In this document: positions 9,513-18,537 of the stretch, one piece after another | Numbering within the stretch: position 1 is the first letter of the stretch | How the letters are laid out: every line of letters starts with the position of its first letter | Assembly: GCF_963665445.1 (NCBI RefSeq) | Contig: NZ_OY762276.1 | Location: 3,342,601 to 3,406,600, forward strand | Length of the DNA stretch: 64,000 nucleotides | DNA from: an uncultured Desulfobulbus sp. | GTDB taxonomy: Bacteria > Desulfobacterota > Desulfobulbia > Desulfobulbales > Desulfobulbaceae | Direction: 5' to 3' | Position numbers and translations under genes: made by a program | Notes under the pieces: model-generated | The model's input: only the letters and a program-made list of their open reading frames with translations | Database searches by the model: none | Told to the model about the DNA's origin: nothing

Positions 9513-9712
9513 GGGTGTTTCCTGATGATAAGAAGATGGGAAACCGCTCCTAAGGCAAGAGAAACAGACGGCTTCTTTCCTGCTGCACTTGAAAAATCTT
9601 TTTCCTTGCCCAAAGTTCAATGAGAATTACATACTTATACCATGGAAACGACAATTTCGCCCTTTGTCTTTCGGGCGTTGCCAAGAACTGCTGACTGCAT
9701 CAGGAGCTGATT

Positions 9713-10696
9713 ATGAAAAGTATCCACTTTACCGAGTTGGGTCTTGCCAACACCAAGGCCATGTTCCAGCAGGCAATGAACGAGCAATTCGCCGTCCCTG
9801 CGTACAACTTCAACAACATGGAACAACTCCAGGCCATTGTTACCGGTTGTGCCAAGTCCGCCTCTCCGGTCATTCTCCAGGTTTCCGGCAGTGCCCGCTC
9901 CTATATCGGCACCGCCTTCCTCCCCCATATGGCGGCGGCGGCGGTGGATCTGGCCAAGGAAATCGGTCTGGCCATTCCCATAGCCCTACACCTTGACCAT
10001 GGTTCCAGCTTTGAACTGGCCAAGGACTGCATCGACTCCGGCTTTTCCTCGGTGATGATCGATGCCTCCCATCATTCCTTTGACGACAATGTCGCCCTCA
10101 CCCGCCAGGTGGTGGAATACGCCCACGACCACGATGTCACGGTTGAGGCCGAACTCGGTGTCCTCGCCGGGATCGAGGACGAGGTCAGTGCTGAACATTC
10201 CTCCTATACCCGCCCCGAGGAGGTGGAACGGTTTCTTGAGCGGACCGGTGTCGACTCCCTGGCGATCTCCATCGGCACCTCCCACGGCGCTTACAAGTTC
10301 AAACTGCAGCCGGGCCAGGAGCCGCCTCCCCTGCGCTTTGACATCCTGGAGGAGATCGAAAAATTAGTCCCGGGATTTCCGATCGTGCTCCATGGCGCCT
10401 CCTCGGTTACCCGGGAGCATGTGACCATGATCAATCAGTTCGGCGGCAAAATGGACAACACCGCCGGCATTCCCGAGGAGCAGTTGCGGAGGGCCGCGGC
10501 CTCGGCGGTGTGCAAGGTCAACATCGACAGCGATGGACGCTTGGCCATGACCGCGATCATCCGCAAGGTCTTTGCCGAAAAACCCGGTGAATTCGACCCG
10601 CGCAAATATCTCGGCCCGGCCCGCGAGGAGTTGATCACGATGGTGATGCACAAAAACGCGACGGTGCTCGGCAGTGCCGGCCGGATCAAGGCCTGA
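9713..10696 (+). CDS. fba: Class II fructose-bisphosphate aldolase family protein
   Basis: Zn-dependent aldolase of glycolysis/gluconeogenesis, 327 residues. Zinc and substrate motifs are visible: ALHLDHGSS (about 91-99), IGTSHGAYK near 187, and LHGASSV near 225. AGGAGC precedes ATG 9713. The family also contains tagatose-bisphosphate and related ketose-bisphosphate aldolases, but length and motifs fit Fba. The next gene, orn, is 144 bases downstream in the same direction. Confidence 0.88.
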   Translation: MKSIHFTELGLANTKAMFQQAMNEQFAVPAYNFNNMEQLQAIVTGCAKSASPVILQVSGSARSYIGTAFLPHMAAAAVDLAKEIGLAIPIALHLDHGSSFELAKDCIDSGFSSVMIDASHHSFDDNVALTRQVVEYAHDHDVTVEAELGVLAGIEDEVSAEHSSYTRPEEVERFLERTGVDSLAISIGTSHGAYKFKLQPGQEPPPLRFDILEEIEKLVPGFPIVLHGASSVTREHVTMINQFGGKMDNTAGIPEEQLRRAAASAVCKVNIDSDGRLAMTAIIRKVFAEKPGEFDPRKYLGPAREELITMVMHKNATVLGSAGRIKA

Positions 10697-10770
10697 TCAG
10701 GGCAGGCATACGCCCCTATCCGTGGCTTATCCAGCCATACGAAGGATTTTGATCGGCAAAAAAGGTTGAA

Positions 10771-10793
10771 CTGGACCACGAGCTGTGGTCCAG
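10771..10793 (+). other. Perfect inverted repeat between fba and orn
   Basis: CTGGACCAC and GTGGTCCAG are 9-base perfect arms around a 5-base spacer, followed on the plus strand by an A-run rather than T. It could be a hairpin in the fba-orn transcript or a protein site; it does not look like a standard plus-strand terminator. Confidence 0.5.
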
Positions 10794-10840
10794 TAAAAAA
10801 AAGAACAGATGTGATGACGGCCTAAACCAAGGAGCCGACA

Positions 10841-11377
10841 TTGGAAAACAGCAACCTGGTGTGGATCGACCTGGAAATGACCGGGCTCAATCCCATCTCC
10901 GATAAAATTCTGGAATTAGCGACGGTGGTCACCGATTCGCAGCTCACGGTGCTTGCCGAAGGGCCGGTGATTGCCATCCATCAACCAGAAGAGGTACTTG
11001 CTGCCATGGATCTGTGGAACAGCAAGCAGCACCGTGAGTCAGGTCTCCTCGACCGGGTCCGGAAGAGCGGCTACTCCTGTCGAAACGCCGAGCTCGAGAC
11101 CTTGGATTTTATCAAACAGTGGGTCGGCCACCGTCACTCTCCCATGTGCGGCAATTCGGTCTGGCATGATCGCCGCTTTCTCGCCCGTTACATGCCGGAA
11201 CTCGAGGCCTACTTTCATTACCGCAATATCGATGTCAGCACCTTGAAGGAACTGGCCATTCGCTGGGCGCCCGACCTGCCCAAATTTGCCAAGGAATGCA
11301 GTCATCTTGCTCAAAAGGACATCCTTGAGTCCATTGCCGAACTCAAGCACTACGGCACCTGGTTTCTCAAAAAATAG
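10841..11377 (+). CDS. orn: Oligoribonuclease
   Basis: 3'-5' exonuclease of the DEDDh group that finishes degradation of RNA and of the pGpG released from c-di-GMP. The 178 residues match Orn length. The acidic set is visible: WIDLEMTGL (D10, E12), SVWHDRRFL (Asp near 110) and the closing segment [15 protein letters not shown] (His and Asp near 158-163). The start is TTG at 10841 with AAGGAG seven bases upstream. Confidence 0.95.
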   Translation: MENSNLVWIDLEMTGLNPISDKILELATVVTDSQLTVLAEGPVIAIHQPEEVLAAMDLWNSKQHRESGLLDRVRKSGYSCRNAELETLDFIKQWVGHRHSPMCGNSVWHDRRFLARYMPELEAYFHYRNIDVSTLKELAIRWAPDLPKFAKECSHLAQKDILESIAELKHYGTWFLKK

Positions 11378-11390
11378 CCTTTTCATGCAA

Positions 11391-11422
11391 CAGCCCCCAA
11401 AACCTTCAGGTTTCGGGGGCTG
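11391..11422. terminator. Hairpin terminator between convergent orn and glgP
   Basis: CAGCCCCCAAAACC and GGTTTCGGGGGCTG form a long stem with a TTCA loop, followed on the plus strand by TTTAATT. It sits 14 bases past orn and 31 bases past the end of the converging phosphorylase gene, so it may serve both. Confidence 0.75.
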
Positions 11423-11452
11423 TTTAATTGAGTGCAGCGGCACAGTCGACGC

Positions 11453-13948
11453 TCAGCCCTGCTCTCCCACATGGACGCCCCAGATTTCCTCGGCGTACTC
11501 GCGGATGGTTCGGTCACTGGAAAATTTTCCCATTCGCGCCACATTGAGCATTGAACGACGCGTCCAGGTATCCGTGTCGGCATAGACCTCACCCACTGTC
11601 CGTTGGCATTGCAGATAGGATTCCAGATCCAAGAGCAGCAGATAGGGATCGTTTTCACTCATCAGATCATCGACCAGTGGCCTGAACAGGTCGGTATTGC
11701 CGGAACTGAAGGCCCCCTTGGCGATGGCGTCGATGATCTCCCGCACCTCGGTATTGCTCTCGTAAATCTGCCAGGGTTTGCGGGATTTGCATTTCTTCTC
11801 GTATTCAGCCTCCTCGGCCGTCATGCCGAAGATAAAGATATTCTCCTCCCCCACCTCTTCGCGAATTTCGATATTGGCGCCGTCCAGGGTGCCAATGGTC
11901 AACGCGCCGTTGAGGGCGAACTTCATGTTGCCCGTCCCCGAGGCCTCGGTGCCGGCGGTGGAAATCTGCTCGGAAAGATCGGCCGCCGGCATGATCCGCT
12001 CCGCCAGGGAAACGCAGTAATTGGGAATAAAGGCGACCTTGAGCCGGTCACCCACCCGGGGATCGTTATTGATCACCGACCCAACCGAGTTGATCAGTTT
12101 GATGATCAACTTGGCCTTGTGGTAGGAGGGTGCGGCCTTGCCGGCAAAGATGACGGTCCGCGGCACCGCCTCCTCATCCGGCCGGGTGATCAGCCGCTGG
12201 TAGAAATGGATCACATGGAGGACGTTGAGCAGCTGCCGCTTGTACTCATGGATCCGTTTCACCTGAATATCGAACATGGTATCCGGGTTGACCTTGACCT
12301 TGCAGGTTGCGGCAATGATCTTGGCCAGACGTTTTTTGTTAACCAGCTTGACCTCCCGCCAGCGGCGGAGAAACTCCGCGTCCCCGGTCCACTGCTCCAG
12401 ATCCCGCAGCTTGTCCAGATCCACCACCCAGTCGTAGCCTATCTTCTCACCGATCAGTTCCGCCAGATCAGGGTTGCTCTTCAGCAGCCAGCGCCTGGGG
12501 GTAATCCCATTGGTCTTGGAGTTGATCCGGTCCGGGTACAACTCATGGAAATTACGAAAGAGATAATTCTTCAGCAGTTCGGTGTGCAGGGCGGCCACAC
12601 CGTTGACCGAGTGGCTGCCGACAATGGCCAGGTTGGCCATGCGCACCCGCCGTACCGGCCCTTCGGCAATGAGCGACATCTCCTGAATTTTTCGCGTATT
12701 GCCGGGATAGCGAATAGCGACCTCCTCGAGAAAACGGCGGTTGATCTCGTAGATGATCTCCAGATGCCGCGGCAGGACCCGCCCAAGCATGTCCACCGGC
12801 CAGGTTTCCAGGGCCTCGGGCATGAGGGTGTGGTTGGTGTAGGCAAAGGTCCTGACACTGATATCCCAGGCCTGCTCCCAGCCCAACCCCTCGATATCCA
12901 TCAACAGCCGCATCAGTTCGGGGATGGCGATGGCCGGATGGGTGTCGTTAAGCTGGACCGCGACCTGGTTGGAAAAGTCATGAAAGGTCTCGTTTTCCTT
13001 ACGGTAACGGCGAAGGATATCCTGAAAGGTGGCGGCAACGAAGAAGTACTGTTGCTTCAGCCTGAGTTCCTGGCCCTCACTGATATCGTCGCTGGGGTAC
13101 AACACCTTGGAGATGGTCTCGGACTTGACCTTGCCCTCGACCGCGTTGATATAGTCGCCGGCATTGAAGAAGCGCAGGTCCAATTCGCGGGAGGCCTTGG
13201 CCCGCCACAGACGCATGTTGATCACGTGGTCGTTGCGGAATCCCGGCACCAGCATGTCGCAGGCCATGGCCATGACGATCTCGGTATCGGTCCAGCGGGC
13301 GCGATACCGCCCGTGCTTGTCGGTGGTGGAGGTGACATGGCCGTAAAAATGGACCGGATACATGAACGATGTCCGCTCATACATCCAGGGGGATCCCAGG
13401 CGCAACCAGGAGTCCGGGGTTTCCACCTGATAGCCGTCGACGATCTTCTGGTGAAACAGGCCGAAATCGTAGCGGATGCCATAGCCGTAAGCGGGAATCT
13501 TCATGGTGGCGACCGAGTCCATGAAACAGGAGGCCAACCGCCCCAGGCCGCCGTTGCCCAGTGCCGCATCCTCCTCGCACTCACGCAGGGTTTCCAGGTC
13601 GTAGCCCAACTGTTCCAGGGCCTGGGTGATCTCATCCATCAGGCCCATGTTGATGATGGCATTGCCCAAAGAGCGGCCCACGAGGAACTCGAGGGAGAGA
13701 TAGTAGACCCGCTTCATCTTGCCCGCGTAAAAAGTTTTCTGGGTCTTGATCCACTTTTCCATGAGCACGTCGCGCAGGGCGTAGGAAAGTGCCCTGTAGA
13801 CATCCGGGTCGCCGGCGCGTTCCGGATCGCGCCCCTGAAAACTCATCAAGTGGTGCTGGATACACTTTTTGAACTCTTCCACCCCCGTACCCTGAAAGAT
13901 GGATGAGTAGGCGTGATTGTCGGCCGAGGTCTCTGTCTGTTTGTTCAT
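11453..13948 (-). CDS. glgP: Glycogen/maltodextrin phosphorylase
   Basis: PLP enzyme (831 residues) that releases glucose-1-phosphate from glycogen or maltodextrin. The PLP-lysine block ASGTGNMKFALNGALTIGT lies near residue 670 and is nearly identical to the family consensus. The C-terminus ends normally. ATG 13948 (MNKQTETS) follows AAGGAGG, so the open frame further upstream (to 14005) is not needed. It is GT35 by homology. No other glycogen gene is in the window. Confidence 0.95.
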   Translation of the reverse strand: MNKQTETSADNHAYSSIFQGTGVEEFKKCIQHHLMSFQGRDPERAGDPDVYRALSYALRDVLMEKWIKTQKTFYAGKMKRVYYLSLEFLVGRSLGNAIINMGLMDEITQALEQLGYDLETLRECEEDAALGNGGLGRLASCFMDSVATMKIPAYGYGIRYDFGLFHQKIVDGYQVETPDSWLRLGSPWMYERTSFMYPVHFYGHVTSTTDKHGRYRARWTDTEIVMAMACDMLVPGFRNDHVINMRLWRAKASRELDLRFFNAGDYINAVEGKVKSETISKVLYPSDDISEGQELRLKQQYFFVAATFQDILRRYRKENETFHDFSNQVAVQLNDTHPAIAIPELMRLLMDIEGLGWEQAWDISVRTFAYTNHTLMPEALETWPVDMLGRVLPRHLEIIYEINRRFLEEVAIRYPGNTRKIQEMSLIAEGPVRRVRMANLAIVGSHSVNGVAALHTELLKNYLFRNFHELYPDRINSKTNGITPRRWLLKSNPDLAELIGEKIGYDWVVDLDKLRDLEQWTGDAEFLRRWREVKLVNKKRLAKIIAATCKVKVNPDTMFDIQVKRIHEYKRQLLNVLHVIHFYQRLITRPDEEAVPRTVIFAGKAAPSYHKAKLIIKLINSVGSVINNDPRVGDRLKVAFIPNYCVSLAERIMPAADLSEQISTAGTEASGTGNMKFALNGALTIGTLDGANIEIREEVGEENIFIFGMTAEEAEYEKKCKSRKPWQIYESNTEVREIIDAIAKGAFSSGNTDLFRPLVDDLMSENDPYLLLLDLESYLQCQRTVGEVYADTDTWTRRSMLNVARMGKFSSDRTIREYAEEIWGVHVGEQG

Positions 13949-14129
13949 ACAACCTCCTTGGGACAACGATCGGAACGGATTGAAATCAGATGTATTGTAG
14001 CGCAAATGTCATGGAGGGCAAACGTCTATTCACCCCAAAAAATGAGATTTCCAGCAACATGAAGCCGCTCCAGGTCAGGCATCATCGGCAAGAAGAGGGC
14101 CCAGGGCTTGCCCCTGCCCCTGGTTCCCC

Positions 14130-15593
14130 TCACGACTCCTCGGATTCCGGTGGCAGACACCTCTGTTCGCCGTCGCCGATGCGATCCTCGGCAATGTCGA
14201 TAAACTTATCGCGCAACAGATCCTGCAAAGCCAGTGAGCACTCTTCCAACTCGCTTTCGTGGCCCTTGTGAATGGCGCGAAAAAACCGGTCGCAGACCGC
14301 ACGCTCCTCCCTGCTCCAGCGGCTGGTAAACCCGGCCTTGGCGCCCGGCTGCAGCAGCAGGCCGCGCATCTGGCCGTAATCGCGGCGGCCGTGGGCCCAG
14401 TTGATCACGTGGGAGTAAAACAGCAGTCCGCGATCAAGCAGAATATACAACAGCTGGATATTGTTCACCGGCCCGACCTGCAGTTCCTCCCCGCCCATCT
14501 TCATCCCGAGCAGCCGCATACCCGAAAGCAGGTCCTTGCCCTTGAGGGCGGTTGCGCCGGCGCCGAGCAGGCCGCCGATCGCCGAAAACAGGCCAAAGGA
14601 GGTACCGATCGTGGCGGCATCGATGCCCACGCCCAGAGCGGCCCCGCCAAGGGCTCCGGCAAGGATTACCTGCCGGTCGCTGAGACCGAGGAACTTCCAG
14701 GTCCGGTCACTGAACAGGTCCGCCTCGAGAATCGACTGCGGCGGCAACTCAAGATTGAAGATGTTGTGCTTGAACAGGCCGCGAATATCCTGCTGCGCCT
14801 CGCGCTCGCGCTCGCTCACGTAGCCTTGGTACTCGCTGTGCAGTTCCCTCCGCTTGCGGTCCTCTTCCTCCGGGGTACAGGAAACCGCCTTGCGGTAGCT
14901 GAGGATATCGTGAAAACAGTCGGTCAGGATCATGGCGGTTCGTTGGCTGCGGATTTCCCAGTCCTCCTGGAAGGCCTCCACCACCTGGCGCAACACCGGC
15001 TCCAACTGCTGATCAATGGATTTGAGGCTCTCCAGCAACTCGATCCGTTGGCGGTAGTTGGCCCGGCAGGAGTTGAACACCCGCACCGCATTGAAATGCT
15101 TGCGAAACTCACTCTGCCATTTCGTCAAATATTCGGAATCGTCTTCCTTGGAGTTAATGATCGCCATGCGCGGCGCCCCACTGAGCCGAAGGATCTCCAT
15201 CTCCGCCCGGTCCACCTGCCTCAGCGGACGCGATCCATCCACCACGAAGATTACCCCCGCTCCCTCGACCACCGGACGCAACAGCTCGCAGTCGTCATGA
15301 AAGTCGGGGTCGTCCTCGTGGGCGGCAATAAAGGCGGGGATCAAATCCTCTTCCGGGCCATCGTAGTCCTGCAGCCAGGCCAAGGTCTGACGGGGGTTCT
15401 GGAATCCCGGAGTATCGACGAAACGGATGATTTCCCGGCCGTCGATCCGCACCGGAAAGGACTGACAGATGACGGTCTCACCGGGAATGGCGCTGACGCG
15501 AACCGAATCATCCTCCGCCAGGGTGGAGAGGACCGAGGATTTGCCCTCGTTGGGATGGCCGATGATGGCGAATTCAACGATTGTGGAGTTCAT
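14130..15593 (-). CDS. GTPase with DUF3482 domain
   Basis: 487-residue P-loop GTPase. Walker A GHPNEGKSS is at 12-20, DTPGFQNP is the G3 switch and NSKEDD is a possible G4 variant. The C-terminal half is the DUF3482 region, with a Gly/Ala-rich segment near 310-350 that could insert into a membrane. Its ATG overlaps the stop of the DUF2868 gene (ATGA), so the two are translationally coupled. This pairing recurs in proteobacteria and no function is established. It may act on membrane shape or transport. Confidence 0.8.
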   Translation of the reverse strand: MNSTIVEFAIIGHPNEGKSSVLSTLAEDDSVRVSAIPGETVICQSFPVRIDGREIIRFVDTPGFQNPRQTLAWLQDYDGPEEDLIPAFIAAHEDDPDFHDDCELLRPVVEGAGVIFVVDGSRPLRQVDRAEMEILRLSGAPRMAIINSKEDDSEYLTKWQSEFRKHFNAVRVFNSCRANYRQRIELLESLKSIDQQLEPVLRQVVEAFQEDWEIRSQRTAMILTDCFHDILSYRKAVSCTPEEEDRKRRELHSEYQGYVSEREREAQQDIRGLFKHNIFNLELPPQSILEADLFSDRTWKFLGLSDRQVILAGALGGAALGVGIDAATIGTSFGLFSAIGGLLGAGATALKGKDLLSGMRLLGMKMGGEELQVGPVNNIQLLYILLDRGLLFYSHVINWAHGRRDYGQMRGLLLQPGAKAGFTSRWSREERAVCDRFFRAIHKGHESELEECSLALQDLLRDKFIDIAEDRIGDGEQRCLPPESEES

Positions 15594-17197
15594 GGCGTTA
15601 TCAGGGGTTGCACAGCAAGTTGACCATCCCCCAGCGACTGCATTTTCATCTGCCAGATTCGCAGCTGATCCGGATCCACCGAGGTGAGCATGGTCCGGGA
15701 GGTGGGTTTGCCGATAAGAACAATGGTAATGGGCACCTGTCGACCTACGGTTGTGCGCAGGCCGCGCAGAAAGGCTTCGGTCTCCTTGAGGGGCGGTTGC
15801 CAGGCCTCGAGCAGCAGCAGCAGCTCCTGCGCCCCCTCAAGGGAGAGTTGCAGGTTTGCTGCCGAAGCCGATTCATCATAGGCAAGGGGCGTGACCGTCA
15901 GTCCGGGAACAATTTCCGCCAGGGGCGCCGAGAGATCGGCCAGGGGGCACTCCTCGTAAATTTCCTCGGGAATGAGCACCAGGGCCTGTTGCCGAGCATC
16001 ACCAGCCTCCTGCCGCTCCATGGGAGCCGGTTCGACAGCCACCGGTTTCGACTCCGGCCTGTTGGCGGTGGATACAGGTGCGGGTTGCGCATGGCTCCCC
16101 TGCACGGGTTCCTGCACCCCCCTGGTGTCGATGCGGGGCGAGGTCATCCGCCGCAGCAGTGGCCGAAAGTTGAGCGTAGCGAAATCCAGCCGCTCCAGGG
16201 ACTGACGCTGTCTGAGCCAGCCGACAAGCAGCAGCAGGCAGCGGGGCAGCAGGCCGTAAACAGCGACGCTGCAACAGAGAAAGGGCCACCAGGCGACCAG
16301 GTTGGCCGTGGCCAGATGGGCCACCCCTTCCTTGAGTACCATCTGGCTGCCCTGAATCTGCTCCAGGCTGGGATAGGCCTGGGGCACGATCCATGACCAG
16401 GGCAGGGCGATCCAGCGGACCAGCTCCGCAACCAGTTCGGGGGAGAGCTGCAGGGTCGACTGCCAGGCAAAGGCCATGTCAGAAAAAACCACCTTGGAGA
16501 GGGTGGCGCCGAGCACGCCCAGATTGAAGCCGATGCCCCCCATCTGCACCAGGATAAAGGCCGGCCAGAGCAACAGGGCAGCCAGCTCGCGCCGCTGCTG
16601 GATGGAGCCGATCAGGGCAGCGAGATCAAGCCGCCTGCGGCCGCTCAGGCGCCGATGCAACCGTCGCCGTACCCCTTCCATGGCACGCACCATGGCCCGG
16701 CCGAGCACAATGTAGAGGCTGGTCGACTCCATGGGCAGACGTCGAATCAGCCGGAACAAGAGCAGACAGGCCTGGAGAGCGACCATCAGCAGCTGCACCA
16801 GGACAAAAAGGGCGAAATAGATCGACACGTTCAGCGGTGTGGTTCCGGAGTAGAGCAAAAGCGATCCAGCGGCACCAACACCGACAAGCAGGCCGAGCAA
16901 AACCACCACTCCACGTCCGAGCACCGAGAGTTCCTGCCAGAGGCTGCCGGGGAGTACCTGCCCCTGGTGCCCCTTCTCCTGCCTGAACTGCAGCCGCCGC
17001 ATGGCCAGCCACTTCCGGATGAGGATCCGGGCCGGGGCCTTCTCCGCCGGGCCGAGCTGCGGTTCGATCTTGGCCAGGTAGATCACCCGGTCACGCTTGG
17101 CAAGGGCGGCCTCCCCCTCCTTGCGCTGCACCTCTTCATCCAGATGGCAGAAAAAGTGCAGATCAATGAGATCACCAAGGCTCCACAGACGACTCAC
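15590..17197 (-). CDS. DUF2868 family membrane protein
   Basis: About 535 residues with several hydrophobic helices (the VVLLGLLVGVGAAGSLLLY and FALFVLVQLLMVAL regions in the first third, further ones in the middle) and a Pro-rich linker before a soluble C-terminal domain. I prefer GTG 17197 (beginning SRLWSLGDLIDL), with GGAG 9-12 bases upstream, over the TTG at 17245. It overlaps the DUF3482 GTPase by four bases. The partner relationship is known in other genomes but its biochemical role is not. The soluble domain may be what the GTPase controls (inference). Confidence 0.75.
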   Translation of the reverse strand: MSRLWSLGDLIDLHFFCHLDEEVQRKEGEAALAKRDRVIYLAKIEPQLGPAEKAPARILIRKWLAMRRLQFRQEKGHQGQVLPGSLWQELSVLGRGVVVLLGLLVGVGAAGSLLLYSGTTPLNVSIYFALFVLVQLLMVALQACLLLFRLIRRLPMESTSLYIVLGRAMVRAMEGVRRRLHRRLSGRRRLDLAALIGSIQQRRELAALLLWPAFILVQMGGIGFNLGVLGATLSKVVFSDMAFAWQSTLQLSPELVAELVRWIALPWSWIVPQAYPSLEQIQGSQMVLKEGVAHLATANLVAWWPFLCCSVAVYGLLPRCLLLLVGWLRQRQSLERLDFATLNFRPLLRRMTSPRIDTRGVQEPVQGSHAQPAPVSTANRPESKPVAVEPAPMERQEAGDARQQALVLIPEEIYEECPLADLSAPLAEIVPGLTVTPLAYDESASAANLQLSLEGAQELLLLLEAWQPPLKETEAFLRGLRTTVGRQVPITIVLIGKPTSRTMLTSVDPDQLRIWQMKMQSLGDGQLAVQPLITP

Positions 17198-17294
17198 AGG
17201 CGGAACTCCATCGGACAGCACGCCTTCAGGGCGAGCGAAAAGCAATTGCGCGGGGGAAACATTTTGTCGTATAGGGAAAGATGGTCATGTCCGC

Positions 17295-17347
17295 ACAAAG
17301 GGCGAAGACGACGTTTCGAGCTTCGCAACGCATTGAGTTTACGAAAC
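17295..17347. repeat. Dispersed repeat fragment (copy A)
   Basis: Aligns with the stretch at about 40231-40287: both share ACAAA, GA-GA-GA, then CTTCGCAACG-A-TGA-TTTACG. The best block (17321-17347) has about 22 of 27 positions identical. It lies in the divergent gap before azlC, so it is probably an old insertion relic. Confidence 0.5.
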
Positions 17348-17387
17348 GAACCTGCTCGGATATTGACAATTAACAAGGCGACCGGCG

Positions 17388-18194
17388 TTGCCGTGCAGCG
17401 CCGAACCAGGCGTAACCGCCCGCGAAAATTCGACCAACTGCAACAACCTTTCATCACTAGCAAAAAAATTGAATCAGGACAAGATAAACGAGCATCCCCT
17501 CTCACCGCCGTCCAGGGACGCATTTCGCCGGGGTGCTGCAGCGGCCTGGCCGATCTGCCTGGGATATTTTCCCATCGGCCTGGCGCTGGGCGTGCTGGCG
17601 CAGCAGGCCGGAATCCCCTGGTGGGCCATGACCATGATGTCGGTCCTGGTTTTTGCCGGCTCTTCCCAGTTCATCTGCGTGGCCATGCTCGCCACCGGCG
17701 CCTCCTTTCCCGCAATCGTCTTCACCACTCTGATGGTCAACCTGCGGCATGCGCTGATGGGGTCGGCCCTGGCAGTGTATCTCCAGAGGGTCGATCGCCG
17801 CTTTCTCGCCCTTTTTGCCTACGGCATCACCGACGAGAGCTTTGCTGTCAACATGGCCCGCTTCCGTGCGGGCAACTGGGACCGTTGGAGTGGACTGACC
17901 ACCAATCAGCTGCCCAACCTGAGTTGGATCTGCGCCACCACCGCCGGTGTGCTGATCGGCCAGTTCATTCCCCAAGGGGCCTTTGGCATCGATTACGCAC
18001 TGAGCGCCATGTTCCTCTGTCTCTTGGTGTATCAGCTGCAGAGCCGGCTCTACCTATTCACCGCCCTGGTCGCCGCCCTCACCTCCACCCTCTGGTACCT
18101 GCTCATCCCCGGGGACTCGTACATTGTCGGCGCCTCGGTCATCGCAGCCACCTGCGGCTTTCTCCTCAAGCGAGCCAAGGAGCGCCAACAATGA
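17388..18194 (+). CDS. azlC: AzlC family branched-chain amino acid exporter subunit
   Basis: Large membrane subunit of the AzlCD exporter for branched-chain amino acids, up to 268 residues with about seven membrane segments. The conserved core starts at RRGAAAAWPICLGYFPIG and includes AGSSQFICVAML. The start is uncertain: TTG 17388 has AAGGCG upstream, TTG 17469 has no clear site, and there is no good ATG. Its TGA overlaps the azlD ATG (ATGA). Substrate is inferred from the family only. Confidence 0.85.
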   Translation: MPCSAEPGVTARENSTNCNNLSSLAKKLNQDKINEHPLSPPSRDAFRRGAAAAWPICLGYFPIGLALGVLAQQAGIPWWAMTMMSVLVFAGSSQFICVAMLATGASFPAIVFTTLMVNLRHALMGSALAVYLQRVDRRFLALFAYGITDESFAVNMARFRAGNWDRWSGLTTNQLPNLSWICATTAGVLIGQFIPQGAFGIDYALSAMFLCLLVYQLQSRLYLFTALVAALTSTLWYLLIPGDSYIVGASVIAATCGFLLKRAKERQQ

Positions 18195-18520
18195 GCTGGC
18201 ACGAGTATCTCCTGCTGTTCGCGGCCATGGGAGCGGTCACCTACCTGCCCCGCTGCCTGCCCCTGATCTACCTCGCCCACCGCCGCCTGCCCAAGGGGGT
18301 GATTGATTGGCTGAGCCTCATTCCCGCAGCAATCCTCAGCACCTTGCTCGCACCAGCCCTTTTTATTGACACAGGCAGACGCAGCCTGGATCTGGGCAAA
18401 CCCGAACTGATCGTGGCCCTGCCCACCCTGCTCTTTGCCTGGAAGAGCAAAAGCCTGGGCGGCACGGTGGTGGTGGGCATGGCGCTGTACTGGCTGGCAG
18501 GGAAGTTGCCGCTTTGGTAA
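18191..18520 (+). CDS. azlD: AzlD family small exporter subunit
   Basis: 109-residue hydrophobic partner of AzlC, with the family segment MGAVTYLPRCLPLIYLAHRR and three to four helices. It starts at ATG 18191, overlapping the azlC stop by four bases. The same frame is open far upstream inside other genes; that extension is not coding. It converges on the cyclase gene. Confidence 0.88.
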   Translation: MSWHEYLLLFAAMGAVTYLPRCLPLIYLAHRRLPKGVIDWLSLIPAAILSTLLAPALFIDTGRRSLDLGKPELIVALPTLLFAWKSKSLGGTVVVGMALYWLAGKLPLW

Positions 18521-18537
18521 AATGGTCGCAAAATGCA

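Noticed and set aside
10771..10793. Perfect hairpin as a plus-strand terminator of fba
   Set aside because: It is followed by A-residues, not T; kept only as an unexplained inverted repeat.
11603..13906. 767-residue open frame on the plus strand
   Set aside because: It is the antisense shadow of glgP; the product has no family features and low-complexity composition.
16655..18190. Open upstream extension of the azlD frame
   Set aside because: It runs through DUF2868 antisense and azlC out of frame; the AzlD family starts at 18191.
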